From Frateuria defendens (GTDB lineage Bacteria; Pseudomonadota; Gammaproteobacteria; Xanthomonadales; Rhodanobacteraceae), in contig NZ_LFQR01000103.1 of assembly GCF_001182895.1 (NCBI RefSeq), forward strand, positions 1 to 63,242: 63,242 nucleotides of DNA, written 5' to 3'. The translations under genes were made by a program, and so were the position numbers. This document shows, piece after piece, positions 35,954-45,260 of the stretch (its first letter is position 1; the number at the start of each line of letters is the position of its first letter). Below the pieces are notes generated by a model. That model made no database searches and was not told where the DNA came from. It worked only from the letters and a program-made list of their open reading frames with translations.

Positions 35954-36862
35954 TCAACGCGCGCGGTCGATGCCACCGGCCGGCACGGCGAAGGTGCTGC
36001 GCAGGAAGTCGACGAAGGCGTGGATCGCCAGCGACGACTGCCGGTGCTGCGGGTACACGGCGTAGATGGCGGCCACCGGCGGGCGGTAGTCGTCGAGCAC
36101 GGTCGCCAGCTGGCCGGCGCGCAGCGCCTCGCCCACGATGAAGGTCGGCAGGTGCACCAGGCCGAGCCCGGCGATGGCGGCGTCGCGCACCACCTCGCCG
36201 TTGTTGGCGAGCAGGCGCCCCGTTACCGGGAAGGCCTGCGTCTTGCCGTGCACGGTGAAGGGCCATTCGACGCTCTTGCCGTGGCCGTACAGCAGGCAGT
36301 CGTACTGGCGCAGTGCCTCCGGTGTGCGCGGCGCGCCCCGCCGCGCGAGGTAGTCGGGGCTGGCGCAGGTCACCACTTCCACCGGCGCGATGTTGCGCGC
36401 GATCAGCGAGGAGTCGGCCAGCGTGCCGATGCGCACCGCCATGTCGTAGCCCTCGCCGACCAGGTCCACGGTGCGGTCGTTGAGGTCCAGCTCGATGGCA
36501 ACCTCCGTGTGCGCGGCCAGGAAGCGCGGGATCGCCGGGCTCAGGTGCATGGTGCCGAAGGACATCGGCGCGGACAGCCGCAGCGTGCCGCGCGGCGCCG
36601 CGTTCTGCCGGGCGATGGTCTGCTCGGCGTCTTCCACCGCCTCCAGGATCTGCCGTGCGCGCTCGTAGTAGGCGAGCCCGAGTTCGGTGGCGCGCAGCTT
36701 GCGCGTGGTGCGGTTGAGCAGCCGCACGCCGAGGCGATCCTCCAGCGCCATCACCCGCTTGCTGACGAATTGCTTGGACAGCCCCAGCCGCTCGGCGGCC
36801 GCAGTGAAGCTGGCGGCATCCAGGGTTTCCACGAACAGGCGCATGTCTTCGAGTTGGCTCAT
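35954..36862 (-). CDS. LysR family transcriptional regulator
   Basis: Regulator of 302 residues. The N-terminal winged helix-turn-helix (ASFTAAAERLGLSKQFVSKRVMALEDRLG) is followed by the coinducer-binding domain with LRLSAPMSFGTMHLSP and the LNDRTVDLVGEGYDMAVRIG segment typical of the CrgA/DmlR branch. It is divergent from the DoxX/pirin pair across 132 bases and most likely controls them. Members near DoxX and pirin often respond to electrophiles or quinones, which is an inference here. Confidence 0.92.
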   Translation of the reverse strand: MSQLEDMRLFVETLDAASFTAAAERLGLSKQFVSKRVMALEDRLGVRLLNRTTRKLRATELGLAYYERARQILEAVEDAEQTIARQNAAPRGTLRLSAPMSFGTMHLSPAIPRFLAAHTEVAIELDLNDRTVDLVGEGYDMAVRIGTLADSSLIARNIAPVEVVTCASPDYLARRGAPRTPEALRQYDCLLYGHGKSVEWPFTVHGKTQAFPVTGRLLANNGEVVRDAAIAGLGLVHLPTFIVGEALRAGQLATVLDDYRPPVAAIYAVYPQHRQSSLAIHAFVDFLRSTFAVPAGGIDRAR

Positions 36863-36897
36863 TGTCGCCTCATGGTGGACGGTGTTGCGCTTCTCAG

Positions 36898-36909
36898 GTG
36901 ATTTTTCAC
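36898..36909. promoter_or_regulatory. candidate LysR operator between lysR and doxX
   Basis: GTGA-TTTT-TCAC is a short dyad in an AT-rich patch, 36 bases before the LysR ATG and 86 bases before doxX. LysR proteins bind dyads at this position in divergent promoters. Seen by eye only. Confidence 0.4.
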
Positions 36910-36994
36910 TTCGAAAGGCGACATTAGCATGTGCTCCAACGGTGATCGACACGACGACCGCCGCCCTTCCCACATCGAATCAAAAGGTGCCGCC

Positions 36995-37420
36995 ATGCAA
37001 ACCCAGAACGCCTCCTCCCTCTTCGCCACCGCCGGCCGCGTGCTGCTCGCTTCGCTGTTCCTGATCAGCGGCTTCGGCAAGCTCGCCGCCCCGGGCGCCA
37101 CCATCGCCTATATCGCCTCCACCGGCGCGCCGTTCCCCGCGCTGGCCTACGCCGCCGCCGTGTTCGTGGAAGTGGGCCTGAGCATCGCCCTCCTGGTCGG
37201 CTTCCGCGCCCGCATCGTGGCTGCGGCGATGGCCCTCTTCACGGTGGCCACGGCCTTCCTGTTCCACGCCCACTTCGGCGACCAGAACCAGGCCATCAAC
37301 TTCTGGAAGAACATCTCCATCGCGGGCGGCCTGTTGCAGGTCGTGGCCTTCGGCGCCGGCGCCTTCAGCCTGGACGGCCGCCGCGTGAAGACCAAGACCG
37401 CGACCGCCTCGTTCGCCTGA
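36995..37420 (+). CDS. DoxX family membrane protein
   Basis: Four-helix inner-membrane protein of 141 residues. DoxX hallmarks are GRVLLASLFLISGFGKLAAPG at the N-terminus and HFGDQNQAINFWKNISIAGGLL near the end, where a conserved Lys-Asn pair sits. Homologues are tied to redox or sulfur stress and to quinone reduction. It lies 70 bp before the pirin gene in the same direction and opposite a LysR regulator, so the three probably form one redox-stress unit. Confidence 0.9.
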   Translation: MQTQNASSLFATAGRVLLASLFLISGFGKLAAPGATIAYIASTGAPFPALAYAAAVFVEVGLSIALLVGFRARIVAAAMALFTVATAFLFHAHFGDQNQAINFWKNISIAGGLLQVVAFGAGAFSLDGRRVKTKTATASFA

Positions 37421-37490
37421 TCCGATCCCCAGCGATGCCGGCCGCCCAGGCGGCCGGCGCCCTCCCTCTCCCTCCATCGAGGAATACGCC

Positions 37491-38213
37491 ATGTTCGACA
37501 TGATCAAGGCCAATGCCCGTGGTACCGCCAATCACGGCTGGCTCTCTTCCCGCCACACCTTCTCGTTCGGCCAGTACTACAACCCGCGGCAGATCGGCTT
37601 CTCCGACCTGCGCGTGATCAACGACGACCGCGTCGCCCCCGCCCAGGGCTTCGGCCGCCACCCGCACAGCAACATGGAGATCTTCTCCTACGTGCTGGAA
37701 GGCGCGCTGGAGCACAAGGACAGCATGGGCACCGGCTCGGTGATCCGCCCCGGCGACGTGCAGATCATGAGCGCGGGCACCGGCGTCACGCACAGCGAGT
37801 TCAACCATTCGCAGAGCGATCCGGTGCACTTCCTGCAGATCTGGATCGTGCCCGGTGTGGCCGGCGCCGCGCCGCGCTACCAGCAGCACCACTTCGCGCC
37901 GGAGGAGAAGCGCGGCCGGCTGCGGCTGATCCTCTCCCCCGACGGCCAGGACGGCTCGCTGGAGATCCGCCAGGACGCGCGCGTCTACGCCGGGCTGTTC
38001 GACGGCGAGGAAAGCGCCTCGCTGACCCTGCCGGCCGGCCGCTACGCCTACGTGCACGTGGCCCGCGGCAAGGTCGAGCTCAACGGCCAGACGCTGGGCG
38101 AGGGCGACGGTGTACGCATCCGCGACGCCGACACCCTGAACTTCGCCAACGGGCAGGACGCCGAGGTGCTGGTGTTCGACCTGCGTCCGTTCGAGCTGCC
38201 GCAGATGCCGTAA
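37491..38213 (+). CDS. pirin family protein (YhhW-like, possible quercetinase)
   Basis: Bicupin of 240 residues. The N-terminal cupin carries the metal site FGRHPHSNMEIFSYVLEG (two His and the Glu) and the later His in GTGVTHSEFNHS. The C-terminal cupin lacks these ligands, as usual. YhhW-type pirins can cleave flavonols in vitro, while others act as regulators; the role here is unclear. A strong terminator follows, so the doxX-pirin transcript ends here. Confidence 0.9.
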   Translation: MFDMIKANARGTANHGWLSSRHTFSFGQYYNPRQIGFSDLRVINDDRVAPAQGFGRHPHSNMEIFSYVLEGALEHKDSMGTGSVIRPGDVQIMSAGTGVTHSEFNHSQSDPVHFLQIWIVPGVAGAAPRYQQHHFAPEEKRGRLRLILSPDGQDGSLEIRQDARVYAGLFDGEESASLTLPAGRYAYVHVARGKVELNGQTLGEGDGVRIRDADTLNFANGQDAEVLVFDLRPFELPQMP

Positions 38214-38225
38214 AGCCGTAATGAA

Positions 38226-38266
38226 AACGCCGCCCGCGATCATCCGGTCGCGGGCGGCGTTCTTTT
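38226..38266 (+). terminator. rho-independent terminator after the pirin gene
   Basis: AACGCCGCCCGCGA pairs perfectly with TCGCGGGCGGCGTT across an 8-base loop and is followed by CTTTT. It also faces the end of the convergent piuC gene, where a short run on the other strand could make it bidirectional. Confidence 0.9.
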
Positions 38267-38289
38267 GCGTGAAGGTCGTGCTGTGCCGC

Positions 38290-38967
38290 TCAGGTCTCCG
38301 CCCAGCGCCGCAGCAGGTTGTGGTACACGCCCGTCAGCTGCAGCAGGGCGTCGGCATCGGCGCCCTGCGCGGTCAGGCGCTGGATCGAGGCGTCCAGCTC
38401 GAACAGCAGGCGGCGCTGGGCATCGTCGCGCACCAGGCTCTGCACCCAGAAGAACGCGGCGATGCGCGCGCCCCGCGTCACCGGCTGCACCTGGTGCAGG
38501 CTGCTGGACGGATACACGATGGCATCGCCCGCCGGCAGCTTCACCGCGTGCTCGCCGTAGAGGTCGCTGACGATCAACTCGCCGCCGTCGTAGTCCTCCG
38601 GCTCGCTCAGGAACAGCGTGCAGGACACGTCGCTGCGCAGCTGCCCGCCGCCGGCAAGCGCCATCACCGAGCCGTCGACGTGGAAGCCGTAGCGCCCGCC
38701 GCCTTCGTAGCGGTTGAAGCGCGGCGGCAGCGTATGCCGCGGCAGCACCGCCGCGTGGTAGAGCGGATGCCGGGCGAGGGCGGCCAGCACCGCCTCGCCC
38801 AACTGCTGGCGCAGGGGCGAGGCGTCGGGCAATTGCAGGTTGCGCTTCACCTTGGCGCCCTGCGGGCCCACCGTCTCGCGACCGTCGGTCCAGGTGGCGC
38901 CGTCCAGTGCCTGCCGGAACCGGGCGACCTCGTCGCGGGTCAGGACGCCGGGGATGTGCAGCAGCAT
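38290..38967 (-). CDS. piuC: Fe(II)/2-oxoglutarate hydroxylase, PiuC/YbiX type
   Basis: PKHD-type dioxygenase of 225 residues. The facial triad is seen in GFHVDGSVM (His, Asp) and [24 protein letters not shown] (distal His and the 2-oxoglutarate Arg; core SLHQV..TRGAR). YbiX/PiuC genes are iron-regulated and lie beside siderophore receptors across proteobacteria, as here: the receptor gene ends 28 bp upstream on the same strand. The substrate is not known. Confidence 0.93.
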   Translation of the reverse strand: MLLHIPGVLTRDEVARFRQALDGATWTDGRETVGPQGAKVKRNLQLPDASPLRQQLGEAVLAALARHPLYHAAVLPRHTLPPRFNRYEGGGRYGFHVDGSVMALAGGGQLRSDVSCTLFLSEPEDYDGGELIVSDLYGEHAVKLPAGDAIVYPSSSLHQVQPVTRGARIAAFFWVQSLVRDDAQRRLLFELDASIQRLTAQGADADALLQLTGVYHNLLRRWAET

Positions 38968-38995
38968 GGCGCGGTTTCCGTGGGTGGTGCCGCTC

Positions 38996-41293
38996 TCAGA
39001 AGCGGATGTTGGCGGTGAGCATCGCCGTGCGCGGCGCGCCCGGCGTGTAGCGGTAGCCGCTCTTGTTGATGGCGGCGACGTAATCCTTGTCGAACAGGTT
39101 GTACACGTTCAACTGCAGGTCCACGTGCGGGTTGAGCGGGTAGCTGGCCATGGCGTCGAACACCCAGTAGCTCTGGACGCGGTCCGGGGTGCCGACGGCG
39201 CCGTCGGTGCCGCGCTTCATCGGGCCGTTGTAGCGGGCGCCGCCGGCCACGGTGAGCTTGAACGGCAGGCGGTAGCTGGTCCAGGCGGTGAAGGCGCGCC
39301 TGGGCGTGTAGGGCAGGTCGCCGGAGCGGTCGTTGGAAACGGCTGCGCCGTGGCTCACCGTGGCGTCCATGGTGGTGAAGCCGGCGCTGACGGCCCAGTT
39401 GTCGGTGAGCTTGCCGGCGGCGGTCAGCTCCACGCCTTTCACCTGCTGCTTGCCGACCTGGTAGTACTGCAGGTCCACCGGGTCCTGTGTCACCAGGTTG
39501 GTCACCGTGGTGCGGTACAGCGCGGCGGTGAGCAGCAGGCGTTGGTCGAACAGCTCCCACTTGGTGCCCAGCTCGGCGGTGCGCGCCTTCTGCGGCTCCA
39601 GCGCGGGGTTGTCCACGCTGTTGGCCGCGCTGCTCAGGGCCAGCGTGTTGCCGCCCGGCGGCTGCTTGGACACGGCGAAGTTCGCGTACACGCTGCCGTT
39701 CGGCGCCGGTTTGTACAGCACGCCCAGCTTCCAGTTGAAGAGGTTGTCGGAAGTGCGCGCGTCGAGTCCGCGCACCGCCGTGCCGGCGGGCCGCGTGCCG
39801 CAGGCGGGCGCGCCGCGGCCGCCGCAGACCACCATGCTGCTGAAGTCGCTGGTGTAGTGGTCCAGGCGCACGCCGGCGTTCACCTGCCAGCGCTGGCCGA
39901 ACTTCAGCGTATCGAACGCATAGGCCGCCGCCGTATTGGTCTTGGCATGGCTGTAGGCACCGTTGCGGCCGTAGCTCAGTCCGGTCACATGGGAGTAGGG
40001 CGCATACAGGCTGGCGTCCGGCCAGGTGCTGCCGTTCTGGGCGGCGAGGCCGATGGTGTCGGCCGTCTCCTGCGTCAGCTCGATGCCCGAACTCAGGTTG
40101 TGCACCACCGCGCCGGTGGCGAAGTCGGCGGTGAGGTTGGTCTGGTTGGTGAGGATGCGGTTGTTCTGGTGCTTGAAGGTCGGCAGGCTGCGCGCGAGGG
40201 TCCAGGTGGACGGGTCGCCCGGGTTCGGCGTCTTCAGGTTCGCCGGGTTGGCCATGAACGCGGTCAGCAGGTAGTCCTGCCGCGTGCGGCCCCAGCGGGT
40301 GGTGTTGTGCAGGGCCAGCTTGTCGTTGAAGTCGTGCTGCACGATCACCGTCAGCATGTCCTGCGTGGCGCGGTCGTGGTCGGCCCCGGTGCCGTAGAAG
40401 TTGGTGGAATCGACCTTGCGCGCATCCGACAGCCACGGCCGAGCGGGGTCGGGGCTCCGGTAGCCGGGCAGGCCGATGGTGGGTACGCCGCCGTCGGGCA
40501 CGTTGTTCTGCTTGACGTGCAGGTAGTCCACGAACACCCGCGTCGGCGTGCCCAGGCCGAAGGCCAGCGAGGGCGCGATGCCCCAGCGGTTGTTCTGCAC
40601 CTTGTCGCGGCCGGGCACGCCGCTGTCCTGGCCCATCACGTTGAGGCGGAAGGCGGCGGTGTCGTCGAGCCGCTGGTTCCAGTCCGCGGTGGCGCGCTTC
40701 TGGCCGTAGCTGCCGTAGGAGAGAGAGGCCGTGCCGAAGCGGGACAGCAGCGGCTGCTTGGTCACCAGGTTGATCGCGCCGGTCGGCGCGGTGCGGCCGT
40801 ACTCGGTGCCGTCCGGGCCCTTGGTCACCTCGATCTGGTCGATGTTGAAGATGTCGCGCGAGACGGTGCCCAGGTCGCGCACGCCGTCCACGAAGATGCT
40901 GCCCGAGGTGTCGAAGCCGCGCATGTAGATGCCGTCGCCGGTGGTCGTGGAGCCGTTCTCGCCGACGAAGAAGGTGCCCACGCCGGGGCTGTTGCGCAGC
41001 GCCTCGGTGAGGGTGGTGGCGCGCTGCTGGTCGATCAGGTCGCGGGTGATCACGCTGATGGTCTGCGTGGTGTCCAGCAGCGGCTGGGTGAACTTGGGCG
41101 AGGACACCTTGTCGACCCGGAAGTCGGTGCCGCGGTTGGCCTCCACCTTCACGCCGTCCAGGGTCTTGGCGTTGCTGACCTGCGGGCCAGGCCCGTCGGC
41201 GGCGCCGGCGAGGGCGGGCAGGGCCAGGGCAAGGCCGGTCAGCAGGCCGGCGGCGCGAGGGGTGGGGTGTTTGCGGCTGGTTATGAACGACAT
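38996..41293 (-). CDS. TonB-dependent siderophore receptor (catecholate type, Fiu/PiuA-like)
   Basis: Outer-membrane receptor of 765 residues. A signal peptide (cleavage about AGA-AD) leads to the plug domain (about 45-190) with [51 protein letters not shown] and [22 protein letters not shown] 22-strand barrel follows, ending [14 protein letters not shown] with the terminal Phe. The pairing with piuC and the upstream Fur box point to ferric-catecholate uptake. No TonB box or N-terminal signalling domain is obvious. Confidence 0.94.
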   Translation of the reverse strand: MSFITSRKHPTPRAAGLLTGLALALPALAGAADGPGPQVSNAKTLDGVKVEANRGTDFRVDKVSSPKFTQPLLDTTQTISVITRDLIDQQRATTLTEALRNSPGVGTFFVGENGSTTTGDGIYMRGFDTSGSIFVDGVRDLGTVSRDIFNIDQIEVTKGPDGTEYGRTAPTGAINLVTKQPLLSRFGTASLSYGSYGQKRATADWNQRLDDTAAFRLNVMGQDSGVPGRDKVQNNRWGIAPSLAFGLGTPTRVFVDYLHVKQNNVPDGGVPTIGLPGYRSPDPARPWLSDARKVDSTNFYGTGADHDRATQDMLTVIVQHDFNDKLALHNTTRWGRTRQDYLLTAFMANPANLKTPNPGDPSTWTLARSLPTFKHQNNRILTNQTNLTADFATGAVVHNLSSGIELTQETADTIGLAAQNGSTWPDASLYAPYSHVTGLSYGRNGAYSHAKTNTAAAYAFDTLKFGQRWQVNAGVRLDHYTSDFSSMVVCGGRGAPACGTRPAGTAVRGLDARTSDNLFNWKLGVLYKPAPNGSVYANFAVSKQPPGGNTLALSSAANSVDNPALEPQKARTAELGTKWELFDQRLLLTAALYRTTVTNLVTQDPVDLQYYQVGKQQVKGVELTAAGKLTDNWAVSAGFTTMDATVSHGAAVSNDRSGDLPYTPRRAFTAWTSYRLPFKLTVAGGARYNGPMKRGTDGAVGTPDRVQSYWVFDAMASYPLNPHVDLQLNVYNLFDKDYVAAINKSGYRYTPGAPRTAMLTANIRF

Positions 41294-41466
41294 GGGATTT
41301 CCAGTGATGAGCGGGCAGGGTGGGTCAGGCCTCGGGGTCTGGCTGATGCATCCGCACGGCTCGACGGGAGGTGTTTCTTCGGTCCAAAGGGGCGCCGGTC
41401 CGCCGCTTCGGGCGACGGCCGGGAGGCCGTCGCAAGAAAGCGCGGGCGACCGTTCCGAATGTTATT

Positions 41467-41489
41467 TTTAATGAGAATGATTTGCAATA
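41467..41489. promoter_or_regulatory. Fur box upstream of the siderophore receptor
   Basis: TTTTAATGAGAATGATTTGC contains overlapping AATGAG/AATGAT hexamers and TTGCAAT, matching the NATWAT array model of Fur sites. It lies about 175 bases before the receptor start, in the only AT-rich part of the spacer. The spacer between it and the gene is otherwise featureless. Confidence 0.78.
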
Positions 41490-41538
41490 TTGATCGATGG
41501 CGAGGAAGTCCAGCCGCCGCGGGCCGCCCCAAGGCGCG

Positions 41539-41573
41539 CAAAAAGAAAGCCCCGCGGCATGCGCGGGGCCTTG
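41539..41573 (-). terminator. rho-independent terminator after the M13 peptidase gene
   Basis: On the minus strand GGCCCCGCGC-atgc-CGCGGGGC is followed by TTTCTTTTT. It lies about 45 bases after the M13 peptidase stop and insulates it from the receptor promoter. Confidence 0.88.
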
Positions 41574-41616
41574 AAGGGTGGCGGGCTTGCGCCCGCCGGT
41601 CATGGGTGCCGAAGGG

Positions 41617-43740
41617 TTACCAGATCTTCACCTGCTTCTCGCCGGAGCGGACCATCGGGTCGGCCGGCTTGCACTGGAACGCGGCGGCGAAGGCTTCCAT
41701 GTTCGACGGCGCGCCGATCGCGCGCAGCGAGGCCGGCGCGTGCGGGTCCACGTTGAGGTAGAGGATCGCCTGCTTCTCGCGCACGCTGCCGCGCCACACG
41801 CGGGCCCAGTTGAGGAAGAAGCGCTGGTCCTGGGTGTAGCCGCCGATCTTCTCGGACGCCTCGGCCGGGTTCTTCTTCAGTGCGGCCTGCAGCGCGTCGT
41901 AGGCCACGTTGAGGCCGCCGAGGTCGGCGATGTTCTCGCCCAGGGTCAGCTGGCCGTTGACGTGCAGGTCCGGCTTGTCCTTGATCGGGGCGTAGTCGTT
42001 GAACTGCTGCACCAGCTTGGCGGTGCGCGCCTCGAACTTGGTCTTGTCATCCTTCGTCCACCAGTCGACGTTGTTGCCCGCGCCGTCGAACTGGCTGCCT
42101 TCGTCGTCGAAGCCGTGGCTGGCCTCGTGGCCGATCACCGCGCCGATGCCGCCGTAGTTGATCGCATCGTCGCCGTCGGCGTAGAAGAACGGCGGCTGCA
42201 GGATCGCGGCCGGGAAGTTGATCGTGTTGTCGGTCGGGTTGTAGTACGCATTGACCGTCTGCGGGGTCATGCCCCACTCGAGGCGGTCGGTGGGCTTGCC
42301 GATCTTGGCGATGGTGTAGTGGTAGTTGAACTTGGAGGCGGCCTCGAGGTTGCCGTAGAAGCCGTCGGGCTTGATCGCGAGGCCCGACCAGTCGCGCCAC
42401 TTGTCGGGGTAGCCGATCTTGGGCAGGAAGGTCTCCCACTTGGCGATCGCCTTGGCCTTGGTCGCCTCGCTCATCCAGTCGAGGTTCTGGATGCGCGCCT
42501 TGAGCGCGTTGCGCACGTTGTCCACCAGTTCCTGCGCGCGCTGCTTGGCCTCGGGCTTGAACACCTTGGCCACGTACAGCTCGCCCAGCGCCTCGCCCAT
42601 CGAGCCGTTGACCGCGCCCAGCACGCGCTTCCAGCGCGGGCGCTGCTCGGGCTGGCCGGCGAGGGTCTTGCCGTAGAAGTCGAACTTGCTGTCCTGGAAG
42701 GCCTTGCTGAGGTACGGCGAGGCGCTGTCGATGGCGTGGAAGCGCAGGTAGGCCCGCCAGGTGGCGATCGGCGCGCTTGCCAGGAGCTTGTCGAACTCGG
42801 TGAAGAACTTCGGCTGCGACAGCGAGAAGCCCTTGTCCACCCTCACGCCCTGGACGGCGAAGAACTTCTCCCAGTTGAAGTGCGGCGTGACCTTGTCGGC
42901 CTCCTTCACCGTCACGTAGTGGTACTGGTTCTCCGGCTTGCGCAGGTCCACGCGCGAGAGCGAGGCCTTGGCCAGCTGGGTCTCGAAGTCGAGCACCGCG
43001 GCGGCCTGCTTCTTGGCGTCGGCCTCGGACAGCCCCACCAGCTGCAGCGTCTTGCCGACGTAGGCGAGGTAGGCGTCGCGCTCTTCCTTGTGCTTGGGAT
43101 CGGTGTAGTACTCATTGGTCGGCAGGCCCAGGCCGCTCTGGCTGGCGTAGCCGATCTGCACCTTGGCGTCCTTGAAGTCCGGCTCGGCGTCGAAGTCGAA
43201 CACGTAGGCGTCGCCCTCGTTGTAGCTCTGGGCGATGAAGCCGGCAACGTCGGCGCCGCTCTTGAGCGCGTCGATCTTGGCCAGCGCGGGCTTGATCGGG
43301 TCGAAGCCGGCCTTCTCGATGGCGTCTTCGTTCATGCCGGAGGCGTACAGCCAGCCGATCTTCTGCTCGATCGAACCGGGCTTGGCGCCGGCGGCGTCCT
43401 TGGCGGCCGCCTCGGCGAGATCGTGCTGGGTGTTGAGGCTGTTCTCGGCCAGTTGGTCGAAGGCGCCCCAGCGGGTGCGGTCGTTCGGGATCGGGTTGGC
43501 GGCGACCCACTTGGCGTTGACGAACTGGTCGAAGTCCTGGCAAGCCTCGGTCGACGCGCCCAGCTCGCCGACGTCGAACACGCTCTTGCCGGCGGCGGCC
43601 GTGGTGGCGGCCGCGGCGGGGGCGCTGCCGGCGGAGGCCGGCGCGGCCGGTTCGGCGGCCTGCTCCTGCTTGCCGCAGGCGGCGACCGCGAGCGTCATGC
43701 TCGCCGCAAGGGCAAGGGGCTTCAGGTAAGGCTTGCTCAT
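41617..43740 (-). CDS. M13 family metallopeptidase (PepO/neprilysin type), lipoprotein
   Basis: Zinc endopeptidase of 707 residues. The lipoprotein signal ends in LAVAACGKQ, so it is probably anchored in the cell envelope. An Ala-rich linker precedes the M13 N-domain (about 60-430). The M13 catalytic domain has NAYYNPTDNTINFPAAIL, the zinc motif GHEASHGFDDEG (HExxH) and the third ligand in LGENIADLGGL. The tail EKQVKIW is a variant of the usual family end. ATG 43740 has GAGG at good spacing; ATG 43746 is possible. Confidence 0.95.
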   Translation of the reverse strand: MSKPYLKPLALAASMTLAVAACGKQEQAAEPAAPASAGSAPAAAATTAAAGKSVFDVGELGASTEACQDFDQFVNAKWVAANPIPNDRTRWGAFDQLAENSLNTQHDLAEAAAKDAAGAKPGSIEQKIGWLYASGMNEDAIEKAGFDPIKPALAKIDALKSGADVAGFIAQSYNEGDAYVFDFDAEPDFKDAKVQIGYASQSGLGLPTNEYYTDPKHKEERDAYLAYVGKTLQLVGLSEADAKKQAAAVLDFETQLAKASLSRVDLRKPENQYHYVTVKEADKVTPHFNWEKFFAVQGVRVDKGFSLSQPKFFTEFDKLLASAPIATWRAYLRFHAIDSASPYLSKAFQDSKFDFYGKTLAGQPEQRPRWKRVLGAVNGSMGEALGELYVAKVFKPEAKQRAQELVDNVRNALKARIQNLDWMSEATKAKAIAKWETFLPKIGYPDKWRDWSGLAIKPDGFYGNLEAASKFNYHYTIAKIGKPTDRLEWGMTPQTVNAYYNPTDNTINFPAAILQPPFFYADGDDAINYGGIGAVIGHEASHGFDDEGSQFDGAGNNVDWWTKDDKTKFEARTAKLVQQFNDYAPIKDKPDLHVNGQLTLGENIADLGGLNVAYDALQAALKKNPAEASEKIGGYTQDQRFFLNWARVWRGSVREKQAILYLNVDPHAPASLRAIGAPSNMEAFAAAFQCKPADPMVRSGEKQVKIW

Positions 43741-43873
43741 GGACATCCCTCTGTTTTTGGTGGCCCTGGCGGGCGGGGTCGATCGGGTTCGCTGGACCGG
43801 CCCGCCTGGCGGGCGGGCACGGCCATAACGTATCAACGTAGGCCACAGGTCATGGGCCAGGCAGTGTCAGAAG

Positions 43874-44752
43874 TCAGGGGTGCCGGCCGGCGGCCAGGGC
43901 CAGCCAGGCCTGCGCCGCGGGCGACAGCCCGGCGTCGCGGCGCCAGGCCAGCACCATCCGCCAGCGCAGCTCGCGCCCGCTGAGCGGCAGCACCTGTACG
44001 CCGCTCAGCGAGCGGTCCTGCACGGTGAGCCGCGGCAGCAAGGCCACGCCGCCGCCGGCGGAGACCAGGGCGAGGATGAAATCCACCTGGGCGCTGCGCA
44101 CCGTCTCGCGCGGGACGATGCCGCGCCGCGCGCAGGCCTCGCGGATCAGCCGGTTCAGCGCGAAGCCTTCCTCGAACAGGATCAGCGGCATGTCGGCCAG
44201 CCATTCGAGGCGGAAGGATTTGGCGCCGGGATGGGCGTGCGACTGTGGCAGCAGGGCCACCATCGGCTCGTCGCGCACGGGTTGGAAGGCGAGGCCTTCG
44301 CCGACCGGCTGCAAGGTGGCGGCCACTTCCAGTTCGCCGGCCAGCACGGCCTGCTCCAGGCGGCGACCGCCGTGCTCGACCAGCTGGATGTCGATCTGCG
44401 GATGCAGCTCGCGGTAGCGCGCGAGCAGCGGCGCGAACAGCACGCTGCTGCCCAGCGGCGGCAGGCCCAGGCGCAGCTCGCCGCGCTGGAGGCCGCGCAG
44501 CGCGTCCAGCTCCACCTTGAGCCGCCCGGCCTCCGCCTGCATCGCCAGGGCGCGGCGGTGCACGATCTCGCCTGCGGCGGTGAGCCGCACTCCGCGTGGG
44601 CCGCGTTCGAGCAGGCGTGTGCCAAGCTCTTCCTCGAGCTGGGCGATGGCCTTGCTCAGCGTGGGCTGGCTGGCGTGCGCATGTTCCGCGGCGCGGGCGA
44701 AGCCGCCGTGGCGCACCACTTCGACCAGGAAGCCCAGCGTGCGAAGGTCCAT
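43874..44752 (-). CDS. LysR family regulator next to cidAB-like genes
   Basis: Regulator of 292 residues. The winged helix-turn-helix is GFARAAEHAHASQPTLSKAIAQLEEELGTRLL, and the effector domain has ELRLGLPPLGSSVLFAPLLARYRELHP. It is divergent from the CidA/LrgA gene across 79 bases, the same arrangement as CidR-cidAB, where the LysR protein responds to acetate or overflow metabolism. The 131-base gap between it and the M13 gene shows nothing notable. Confidence 0.92.
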   Translation of the reverse strand: MDLRTLGFLVEVVRHGGFARAAEHAHASQPTLSKAIAQLEEELGTRLLERGPRGVRLTAAGEIVHRRALAMQAEAGRLKVELDALRGLQRGELRLGLPPLGSSVLFAPLLARYRELHPQIDIQLVEHGGRRLEQAVLAGELEVAATLQPVGEGLAFQPVRDEPMVALLPQSHAHPGAKSFRLEWLADMPLILFEEGFALNRLIREACARRGIVPRETVRSAQVDFILALVSAGGGVALLPRLTVQDRSLSGVQVLPLSGRELRWRMVLAWRRDAGLSPAAQAWLALAAGRHP

Positions 44753-44766
44753 CGTGCTATGCCCAT

Positions 44767-44801
44767 ATGGAATGGATGGGATGAAAACAATTCATTTCCA
44801 T
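44767..44801. promoter_or_regulatory. candidate LysR operator in the lysR-cidA gap
   Basis: ATGGAATGGATG (from 44767) and ATTCATTTCCAT (to 44801) form an imperfect dyad around an AT-rich centre (GATGAAAACA) in the 79-base divergent gap, the place where a LysR activator would bind. Confidence 0.5.
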
Positions 44802-44831
44802 CATACGACCCACGGCCCTAGTCTGTCCGCC

Positions 44832-45260
44832 ATGAGAACTCTCCATGCCCGGATGCGCCTGCTGGCCCACCGCCGGCCCCAGGCCGCGCTGGTGCTGCAG
44901 GTGCTTCTGCTGACCCTGTTCTGGTACGCCTGCGACGCGGCGGCGCGCCGCCTGCACCTGCCGCTGCCCGGCAGCGTGCTGGCGCTTGGCCTGCTGCTGG
45001 TGCTGCTGGCCGCCCGCGTGGTGCCGGCCACCAGCCTGCGCCGCGGCGCCGACTGGCTGCTGGCCGAGATGCTGCTGTTCTTCATTCCCGCGGTGATGGC
45101 GGTGTGGCAGCACCTGGACCTGGTGCGTGCGGAGGGGCCGCGCATCCTCGCGGTGATCCTGGTCGGCACGCTGATCGTGATGGTCAGCACCGCGGTGATG
45201 GTGGACCTGGTCTGGCGCTGGCAGCGGCTGCGCCGCGAGGGGCGCACGCATGCCCGCTGA
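44832..45260 (+). CDS. CidA/LrgA family holin-like membrane protein
   Basis: Membrane protein of 142 residues with four predicted helices. Family motifs are RLHLPLPGSVLALGLLLVLL and LLAEMLLFFIPAVMAVWQHLDL. CidA/LrgA proteins resemble phage holins and, with their LrgB/CidB partner, modulate autolysis or act in small-metabolite (pyruvate) transport. The gene overlaps the LrgB-type gene by 11 bp. Confidence 0.92.
   Translation: MRTLHARMRLLAHRRPQAALVLQVLLLTLFWYACDAAARRLHLPLPGSVLALGLLLVLLAARVVPATSLRRGADWLLAEMLLFFIPAVMAVWQHLDLVRAEGPRILAVILVGTLIVMVSTAVMVDLVWRWQRLRREGRTHAR

Noticed and set aside
38840-41761. 973-residue plus-strand frame opposite the TonB receptor
   Set aside because: Shadow frame, rich in Val/Gly/His/Arg with no recognisable motif; the receptor on the minus strand is unmistakable.
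41578-43983. 801-residue plus-strand frame opposite the M13 peptidase
   Set aside because: Shadow of the M13 gene, Leu/Val/Gly/Arg-biased, no domain.
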